Positions 41,008 to 47,023 of a DNA stretch of 47,023 nucleotides are shown one piece after another. The stretch spans positions 1 through 47,023 of the forward strand of contig CADDYX010000002.1 in assembly GCA_902810735.1 (NCBI GenBank), in the 5' to 3' direction. The notes under the pieces were generated by a model. It saw only the letters and a program-made list of their open reading frames with translations. It was not told the origin of the DNA and made no database searches. Made by a program: the position numbers and the translations under genes. Within the stretch, counting starts at the first letter, position 1. Every line of letters starts with the position of its first letter. Origin of the DNA: Verrucomicrobiota bacterium. Its GTDB lineage: Bacteria; Verrucomicrobiota; Verrucomicrobiia; Chthoniobacterales; UBA10450.

Positions 41008-43332
41008 ATGAGCGGGCTTACCATACAGCCGTGCACGATCGCAGCGCGCAATTACATTGCGCACGCGCGCGTGCTCGCGACGTCGTTCCGGCGATTCTAT
41101 CCGGGTGGGCGATTGGCGGTACTTCTGATCGACGGTGAGCGAACTGATTCTGCAGATGGGATAGAGTTCCTTAGCCTGAGCGATATCGGCTTGTCCGTAG
41201 AGGAGCAACATCGGATGGCAACGATGTACGACGTGACGGAGCTGTCGACCGCCGTGAAGCCGTGGCTACTCCGAACGCTAGTAAAACGCGGCGATCTGCC
41301 GGTGGCGTATTTCGATCCGGATATCGAGATTTTTACGCCACTTGACGATATTGCCGAACTCGCGCGGAAGCATTCGATCATCCTGACGCCGCATGTGACG
41401 GCACCGATGCCGCGCGATGGCCGGCGGTTAAGCGAGGATGATTTGCTCGCGACCGGCATCTACAACCTCGGGTTTATTGCGGTGTCGTCGGAAAGCGTGT
41501 CGTTCCTCGAGTGGTGGGCGGAACGGCTGCGACGCGATTGCATCATTGATCCGACGCGGATGCGCTTCACCGATCAGCGGTGGGTTGACTTCGTTCCGGC
41601 TTTGTACCAACACCACATCCTTCGCGATGTCGGGTGCAACGTCGCGTATTGGAATTTGCACAACCGGCATCTTCAGATCAAAGACGGCGGGTACGTAGTC
41701 AATGGCGGACCGCTTCGCTTTTTCCACTTCAGCGGATACGATCCAGACCAGCCTCACTTGCTGAGCAAGTATCAAGGTGCTGAGCCGCGCGTTCTTCTTA
41801 GCGAGCGTCCAGCCGTAGCGACGATCTGCGGCGAATACTCGCGGAAGCTTCTCGACGCTGGTTTCAGCAAAGCGAAAAGCGTGAGTTACGGTTTCGCTGC
41901 TCTGCACAATGGTGTGAAGCTCGACAGCTACATTCGACGCGAGTATCGGCGCGAGTTGATGGACTACGACGCGGAGGCGGCGCCAGAGCCACCGAACCCG
42001 TGGGATGGATCAGACGAGGCGGAATTTACCGCGTGGATTCGTGCAGCCATGCGCGATGAACCTGCAGTCACCCGCTACATGCTCGCGGTGCACGCCGCGC
42101 TTCCTGTTCTGCAGCAGAAGTATCCCGATCCGACCGGAGCTGATGCGCAACCATTTCACGACTGGTTTGTTTCGCGCGCCGAAATCGACGCTGGTGCCCA
42201 AGCTGTTCTGATGCCGGCGAGTGTCAGTCGAGTCGCTCCAGTGGCGGAGTTAGCTAGCCGCAACGGCGATGAAGATCTTTTGTCTCGGCGATTTGCATCG
42301 CGAATCTCTGAGATCGAGCCGATGCGGGATTTTTCCGAGGCGTTGGCAGTCGCAGGCGCACCGGTCAATTTCGTTTCGGATCGCGATGCTGCCTCGGGCG
42401 ACCTAGCTAAGCTGCGGCCGAATCATGTGACCGTTTGCTGGACTACATCCGCTGCTGATTTGCCGCGGCGCATCGGGAACGCTGCTACAAAGCTGCGCGA
42501 AGGAGTGATCGTCGGCCTCTGGCTTGATGACATAGAAGATTTGCAACAAGACCTCGCGTCAGCTTTCCATTTGCTCGACGAAATTTGGGTTCCGACGAGG
42601 TTTGTCAGGGACGCGCTCCGCCGCATCGCTCCGAAGCCGGTAGCGACGATCCGCTTGCCAATCGTGACTGGCGATCCAAACCGCGCCGACATGAGATCTC
42701 CCGCGTCAACTGACCGGAGATTTACTTTTGTGGTGACGAGTCATGACCGCAACACCGAGCGAACAAACGCGGTCGCGGCGATCGCCGCATTCAGCACTGC
42801 TTTCCGCGAAGAGGAAGGCCCACAGCTTCGCGTGGAAGTGGATCGTTCCGTGGTTGGAGATCTCGCGCTTGAGAAACTGCAACATGCCCGTCGGAATCGC
42901 ACTGACATTGCCCTGGTTAGCTGCGCAGAGAACAAATCTTCGGATTCGCTGCTCGCCGCTTGTGATTGCTATGTATCCCTTAGCCGGTGGGAAAGTCGGC
43001 CGTCGCGGATCGGCCGTGCGCTCGCGGCCGGGGTGCCGGTGATTGCGACGGCGCACCAGGCTAACCTGGAACTGATGAATGAGCGGAATAGTTATCCGTG
43101 TGCATGTCAGCGTTCCTACCGTGTTCGCTCGTCTTTCGGCGATCTCCAGTTTCGGGCCTGCGATCCAAACGTTGCCTTGGCGGCCAGGCTGATGCGACGG
43201 GTGTACGACGATCAGGCCGCTGCGCGCGCGAAAGGTCGACGCGCGGCAGAAGAGATGCGGCGCCTTTATTCAGTAGAAAGTGCCGCGATCGAGGTTCGAA
43301 AGCGGTTGTTGAATTTGCAACCAGCTGCGTAG
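41008..43332 (+). CDS. GT-A/GT-B glycosyltransferase fusion
   Basis: 774 residues from the ATG at 41008; an upstream TTG at 40987 would add seven. The N-terminal ~330 residues are GT8-like, with VAYFDPDIEIFTPL (Asp103-x-Asp105, the metal-binding DxD) and a following GIYNLGFIAV. The C-terminal part from about 570 resembles a GT4 catalytic half: FTFVVTSHDRNTER, then SRWESRPSRIGRALAAGVPVIAT as the donor-binding loop. A linker of about 200 residues lies between. Two transfers by one protein are suggested. It ends the plus-strand arm of the locus. Confidence 0.78.
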   Translation: MSGLTIQPCTIAARNYIAHARVLATSFRRFYPGGRLAVLLIDGERTDSADGIEFLSLSDIGLSVEEQHRMATMYDVTELSTAVKPWLLRTLVKRGDLPVAYFDPDIEIFTPLDDIAELARKHSIILTPHVTAPMPRDGRRLSEDDLLATGIYNLGFIAVSSESVSFLEWWAERLRRDCIIDPTRMRFTDQRWVDFVPALYQHHILRDVGCNVAYWNLHNRHLQIKDGGYVVNGGPLRFFHFSGYDPDQPHLLSKYQGAEPRVLLSERPAVATICGEYSRKLLDAGFSKAKSVSYGFAALHNGVKLDSYIRREYRRELMDYDAEAAPEPPNPWDGSDEAEFTAWIRAAMRDEPAVTRYMLAVHAALPVLQQKYPDPTGADAQPFHDWFVSRAEIDAGAQAVLMPASVSRVAPVAELASRNGDEDLLSRRFASRISEIEPMRDFSEALAVAGAPVNFVSDRDAASGDLAKLRPNHVTVCWTTSAADLPRRIGNAATKLREGVIVGLWLDDIEDLQQDLASAFHLLDEIWVPTRFVRDALRRIAPKPVATIRLPIVTGDPNRADMRSPASTDRRFTFVVTSHDRNTERTNAVAAIAAFSTAFREEEGPQLRVEVDRSVVGDLALEKLQHARRNRTDIALVSCAENKSSDSLLAACDCYVSLSRWESRPSRIGRALAAGVPVIATAHQANLELMNERNSYPCACQRSYRVRSSFGDLQFRACDPNVALAARLMRRVYDDQAAARAKGRRAAEEMRRLYSVESAAIEVRKRLLNLQPAA

Positions 43333-43398
43333 CCTCAAAGGCTTACAAGCGGAGCGTAGTCCGTTTCTTCCCTGACCTCGGCGCGACCGACGAACGCG

Positions 43399-44817
43399 TC
43401 AGCACTTGCGTCCCTGATCGCGTGAGATATCTCTTAGCCGCTGCAGAAGCCGCTCGTGGATATTGTCGAAGCCGCCGTTGCTGAAAACAGCCACCACGTC
43501 GCCGTGCGCTAACAGCGGCACGAGCCGCTCGATAATGTGACTCGCATCCGCTTCGTAGAATGCAAGCCGGCCGGCCGCCACGATTTCATCCACCACGGCT
43601 TCGGGATTCAGTCGTTCGTCGGCCGGCAGCTGGTCGAGCCGCGCCACCTGCGAAATCAAAACGCCGTCGGCGAGCCGTAGCGCTTGCGGCAGCTGACGCT
43701 GAAACACGGCGCGCCGTGTCGTGTTCGAGCGCGGCTCGAAAACGGCCCAGATCCGCTGGCCGTCGTAGCGTTGGCGCAACGCGGTGAGTGTCTGCGCGAT
43801 CGCGGTGGGATGATGGCCGAAATCGTCGATCACCGTCACGCCCGCCGCTTCGCCTCGGATTTCCTGCCGTCGCGCGATGCCTTCAAATGTGCCGAGCGCC
43901 GCCTGAATTGCAGCATTCGAAACGCCGTAACATTTAGCGGCTGACACTGCCATCGCGGCGTTCCGCACATTAAATTCGCCGATTAGCGGCACCTCGAAGG
44001 TGTCCTCGACGAGTGTAAAGCGCGAGCTGTCATCCGAATACGAAACGTCTCGAATGCGGTGCGCGCAGTTGGCGGAAAAGCCGACCTCAATGAGCTGCGC
44101 AAACCGATTTTCCTCCGCGACTTCCACGCAGTTGCGATCGTCGCCGTTGATCAAAATCATCCCGTTTTGCGGCACGATCCGGAGCAGGTGACGGAACGTC
44201 GTCTTCACCGCGTTCAGGTCCGCGAAGATGTCGGCGTGATCGAACTCGATGTTGTTTACGATCACCAGCTCCGGCAGGTAATGCACGAACTTCGACCGCT
44301 TATCGAAAAACGCCGTGTCGTATTCGTCGCCTTCGATCACGGCGTATTTCGACTCGGTGAAATGCGCCCCCTGTCCAAGGTTGCGCGGGATTCCGCCGAT
44401 GACGTAACTCGGGTCCAGTTCCGCCGTCTTCAGAATCCAGGCGAGCAACGCAGTCGTCGTTGTTTTCCCATGCGTGCCCGTCACCACGAGGTTGTGCCGC
44501 CCGCGAAGGAATTCGTTTTTCAAAATTTCCGGCAGCGACAGATAGAACAGCTTGCGGTTGAGCACCGCTTCCACTTCCGGGTTCCCGCGCTTTGTTGCGT
44601 TGCCGATCACGACCACGTCGGCATCGGCCGGGATATTTTCAGCGCGATATCCTTCGCGTGGCTGAATGCCGCGACTCTCCAGGAATGTCGAGATTGGCGG
44701 ATAGACGTTCTCGTCCGAACCGGTCACGACCATGCCGCGCTCGCGTAACGCCGCGGCGACCGCGCCCATCGCGGTGCCGCAGATGCCCAGGAAATGAAAA
44801 CGCCTGCCGTCTGTCAC
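43399..44817 (-). CDS. mpl: UDP-MurNAc:L-Ala-gamma-D-Glu-meso-DAP ligase
   Basis: 472 residues of the Mur ligase family. The Mpl/MurC-type N-terminus FLGICGTAMGA (9-19) is followed by the ATP loop VVTGTHGKTTTT (111-122), an EGDEYDTAFFD segment diagnostic of Mpl, and DDFGHHPTAI in the C-terminal domain. It joins murein tripeptide to UDP-MurNAc in cell-wall recycling, in the cytosol. No other murein gene is nearby. It lies 93 bp after the cyclase gene on the same strand. Confidence 0.93.
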   Translation of the reverse strand: MTDGRRFHFLGICGTAMGAVAAALRERGMVVTGSDENVYPPISTFLESRGIQPREGYRAENIPADADVVVIGNATKRGNPEVEAVLNRKLFYLSLPEILKNEFLRGRHNLVVTGTHGKTTTTALLAWILKTAELDPSYVIGGIPRNLGQGAHFTESKYAVIEGDEYDTAFFDKRSKFVHYLPELVIVNNIEFDHADIFADLNAVKTTFRHLLRIVPQNGMILINGDDRNCVEVAEENRFAQLIEVGFSANCAHRIRDVSYSDDSSRFTLVEDTFEVPLIGEFNVRNAAMAVSAAKCYGVSNAAIQAALGTFEGIARRQEIRGEAAGVTVIDDFGHHPTAIAQTLTALRQRYDGQRIWAVFEPRSNTTRRAVFQRQLPQALRLADGVLISQVARLDQLPADERLNPEAVVDEIVAAGRLAFYEADASHIIERLVPLLAHGDVVAVFSNGGFDNIHERLLQRLRDISRDQGRKC

Positions 44818-44910
44818 GTCGCAGTCCTTAGCTCTGCCGCGTCGGTTTCGCGAATTGAAACCTAATCACCGCGCCGACGACGAGCGCGTGAATCGCGCCA
44901 CTCGGCGCCG

Positions 44911-47019
44911 TCACTTCTTCTTGAAGACTTCGACCGCGTTCCACTCCTCGTCCGGGGGCGCCTGCTCGTATTCGAGCGCGCGATCGAGATACATCTTGGC
45001 CAGAAAATCGTCGGGATAGAATTCGAGGAAGCGCGAGAAGAGAATCTTCGCGTCGGTAAAATTGCGGCTGCGGAACTTCTGCAACGCGTCTTCGTAGGTC
45101 GCGAGCCACGTCAGCAGCTCCGCGTTCTCGTTTTTTCCGCGTTCGCCGATCAATGTGAAGACGTCGACCGGCCGCGTTTTTCCTTTTACCTGCGCACGCG
45201 CCACGCTGCGGAGGTGGAACTTGTCGACGAGCAACGCGGCGGCGGATTCGCCAACCAGGATATCCACACCATAGATGCGCGTCAGCCCTTCGAGGCGGGA
45301 CGCGAGATTCACCGCATCGCCGATCACCGTCGGATCGGCGCGTTGCGCGGACCCGATGTTGCCGACAATCACATCGCCTTGATTAATCCCGACGCCCATC
45401 CCAAGAGTCAGCCGGCTTTCGGAGCGCCATCTGTCGTTCAGTTGCCGCAACGCCGCGCGCATGCCCAATGCGGCGCGCGCGCAACACTTCGCGTCATCCG
45501 CCACGCCGAGGCTGCGCACGTTGCCCCACACCGCCATGATCGCGTCGCCGATGAACTTATCGAGCGTGCCGCCGTGTTGGAACACTTCGGCCGTCATCGC
45601 GCTGAGGTATTCATTCAGTTGCGTGACGAGCGCTTCAGGATCGGCGCGCTCCGACAACGTCGTGAAACCGACGAGGTCCGAGAAGAGCATCGTCGCCGGT
45701 ACGCGCACGCCTTTCAGCGCGTTGTAATAGCCATGCGGATTGTCGAGAATTTCTTTCACCAGATTCTTCGAGACGTAACGCTCGAGCGTGCGCCGGGTGC
45801 GAAGTTTTTCGAGCCGCTCCAGAGTAAAGTCGCAGCCAAGCGAAAAGAGACTGCTCAGATTGAACGCGCCGAGAACAGGCAGGGTGAGGATGAAGAGGTT
45901 GCGCGAATCGGAAAGGTAAAGCGCCGCGCCGACGTAGGCAGCGCTCGCGGCAAATTCGAGAGTGAGCGCAAGCAGCGTCTGCCGGACGAATGCGACCAGA
46001 GCCCACGCGATCAACCCCGCTGCAACCAGCAACGCGAGGTTCGCGACCGGCGATGTTTCGTGCAGAAATTCGCCTTTCAACGCCGCGGCGATCGAATGGA
46101 AATGGATGACCGGTCCCGGCGTTTCGTCGCTAATCGGCGTCGGATGAACGTCGTGGTCGATCGCGGACGATGATCCGACCAGCACGACCTTGTCTTTGAA
46201 CGCCGCGCCGTTGCCGTAATTGTGTTCCCACATCGCCGGGACGAACACTTGGAAAATCGAGTGCGGCCGATAACCGTCAGTCGGCCCGAAACGAATCGCG
46301 CGCGGGAACCCGTCGAGCGGCAGCTTCTCGGGGTGGCCGAGCTTTCGCAGAGCACGCGCGTCAAAAGATTCGTATCGGTTCTCACCCGGCTGGCCGGCTT
46401 CGACCGCACGCTCTTGCATCAGCGCGACCAGCTGCGAATCGGTCACGGTGTAGTTCACGTCCCGGATCACCCCGTCGCCGGCTGGCCAGTAATTAACGAA
46501 ACCGACGCGGTCGTCCCTCAGCGCATTCGGAATTAGCGCGCTGTTCGGTAGCACGAAGGTGACGTCGGTCTGCCCGGTCGCTGTGTTGCCGCCGCCGGCG
46601 ATGTTTGTTCCAATCACAACGCGATCGCGCCATTTCTGAAGCATTTGCGCGAACTGATCATCGCCTGGGCGAACAGGGCTGAAGACGACGTCGAACAGCA
46701 CCAGCCGCGCGCCAGCGGTGCAAAGTCTATCGAGCAACTGTGCGTAAACATCGCGAGACCACGGATAGCCGCGGCGCATTGCAGTCAGTGCCGGCGATGC
46801 CGCGACCTCTTCTTCGCTCACCTGGTCGAGCTTTTTGCTCGGCTCATCGATGCCGAGAAAGAGGAAATCGGTGCGCTCTGCGGTGCGGCGACCTTTCCGC
46901 ACGATCGCATCCCGGATCGCCGTCTCGTTTGTCCAAAGACTGTCGGCGAACGGGACGCGCCGCAGCATCGCCACGGCGATTGTTGCCGCAGTCCAGAACG
47001 CGCAGATCAGGGCAAGCAT
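44911..47019 (-). CDS. CHASE2-domain adenylate cyclase
   Basis: 702 residues from the ATG at 47019. The frame stays open to the window edge, so the true start may lie beyond it. An N-terminal TM (about 1-20) leads to a periplasmic CHASE2 sensor (about 30-320), then about three TMs (325-395) and a class III cyclase (about 435-620). Metal residues are Asp448 (FSDLVGFT) and Asp492; Lys488 and Asp562 are the adenine-specifying pair, and Asn571/Arg575 the transition-state pair. All are intact, so cAMP production is expected. About 70 C-terminal residues look TPR-like. Confidence 0.88.
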   Translation of the reverse strand: MLALICAFWTAATIAVAMLRRVPFADSLWTNETAIRDAIVRKGRRTAERTDFLFLGIDEPSKKLDQVSEEEVAASPALTAMRRGYPWSRDVYAQLLDRLCTAGARLVLFDVVFSPVRPGDDQFAQMLQKWRDRVVIGTNIAGGGNTATGQTDVTFVLPNSALIPNALRDDRVGFVNYWPAGDGVIRDVNYTVTDSQLVALMQERAVEAGQPGENRYESFDARALRKLGHPEKLPLDGFPRAIRFGPTDGYRPHSIFQVFVPAMWEHNYGNGAAFKDKVVLVGSSSAIDHDVHPTPISDETPGPVIHFHSIAAALKGEFLHETSPVANLALLVAAGLIAWALVAFVRQTLLALTLEFAASAAYVGAALYLSDSRNLFILTLPVLGAFNLSSLFSLGCDFTLERLEKLRTRRTLERYVSKNLVKEILDNPHGYYNALKGVRVPATMLFSDLVGFTTLSERADPEALVTQLNEYLSAMTAEVFQHGGTLDKFIGDAIMAVWGNVRSLGVADDAKCCARAALGMRAALRQLNDRWRSESRLTLGMGVGINQGDVIVGNIGSAQRADPTVIGDAVNLASRLEGLTRIYGVDILVGESAAALLVDKFHLRSVARAQVKGKTRPVDVFTLIGERGKNENAELLTWLATYEDALQKFRSRNFTDAKILFSRFLEFYPDDFLAKMYLDRALEYEQAPPDEEWNAVEVFKKK

Positions 47020-47023
47020 TAAC

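Noticed and set aside
44059-44748. 229-codon open frame on the plus strand
   Set aside because: Antisense to mpl with no domain resemblance.
45214-46173. 319-codon open frame on the plus strand
   Set aside because: Antisense to the cyclase; Arg/Asp/Glu-rich shadow.

Overview
The window is a contiguous piece of a moderately GC-rich bacterial chromosome with dense, mostly overlapping genes. A meso-diaminopimelate murein-recycling ligase (Mpl), lipid-linked-glycan type enzymes and heptose-type sugar enzymes point to a diderm bacterium. The combination of a single-chain xanthine dehydrogenase, a CitE-like gene in the purine operon and a CHASE2 cyclase would fit a soil Verrucomicrobiota-like lineage. 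That placement is inference from gene content only and is of low confidence.

Region 1 (1-12.6 kb) is a tRNA-Gln gene followed by a purine-catabolism island. A tightly packed minus-strand operon runs uraD, uraH, alc, allB, a CitE/malate-synthase-like gene, xdh, ade and guaD. Divergent from it, and only 37 bp away, are uricase and the molybdenum-cofactor chaperone xdhC. Together they take adenine and guanine through hypoxanthine/xanthine, urate, 5-hydroxyisourate, OHCU, allantoin and allantoate to ureidoglycolate and urea. No ureidoglycolate lyase or purine permease is visible here.

Region 2 (12.6-20.9 kb) is a surface-glycan block. It holds a coiled-coil protein translationally coupled to a protein with eight tandem ~37-residue repeats, then divergently a sulfotransferase with a coiled-coil tail coupled to a large dual glycosyltransferase, and convergently a methyltransferase-kinase fusion reminiscent in architecture of the O-antigen chain terminator WbdD. 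An L-2-hydroxyglutarate oxidase-like gene (20.9-22.1 kb) separates this from region 3.

Region 3 (22-43.3 kb) looks like a specialised nucleotide-sugar and glycan assembly locus, transcribed outward from about 36.4-36.6 kb. The minus-strand arm has about 15 genes: two conventional epimerases, a cytidylyl/adenylyltransferase-PfkB kinase fusion, a Gfo/Idh/MocA oxidoreductase, a UDP-glucose-dehydrogenase homologue lacking its catalytic cysteine between two paralogous SDRs with altered YxxxK motifs, a Nudix protein, an E1 alpha/beta thiamine-diphosphate pair without E2/E3, three methyltransferases, a GtrB/DPM1-like glycosyltransferase and a flippase-like membrane protein. The plus-strand arm has a GT-C-like membrane protein, a GmhA-like isomerase, a GmhB-like phosphatase, a transaldolase, a methyltransferase and a GT-A/GT-B fusion. 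I infer a route from sedoheptulose 7-phosphate to an activated, modified heptose-like (perhaps branched or higher-carbon) sugar. This is the most likely undescribed system in the window.

Region 4 (43.4-47 kb) is mpl and a CHASE2-adenylate cyclase that reaches almost to the window edge.
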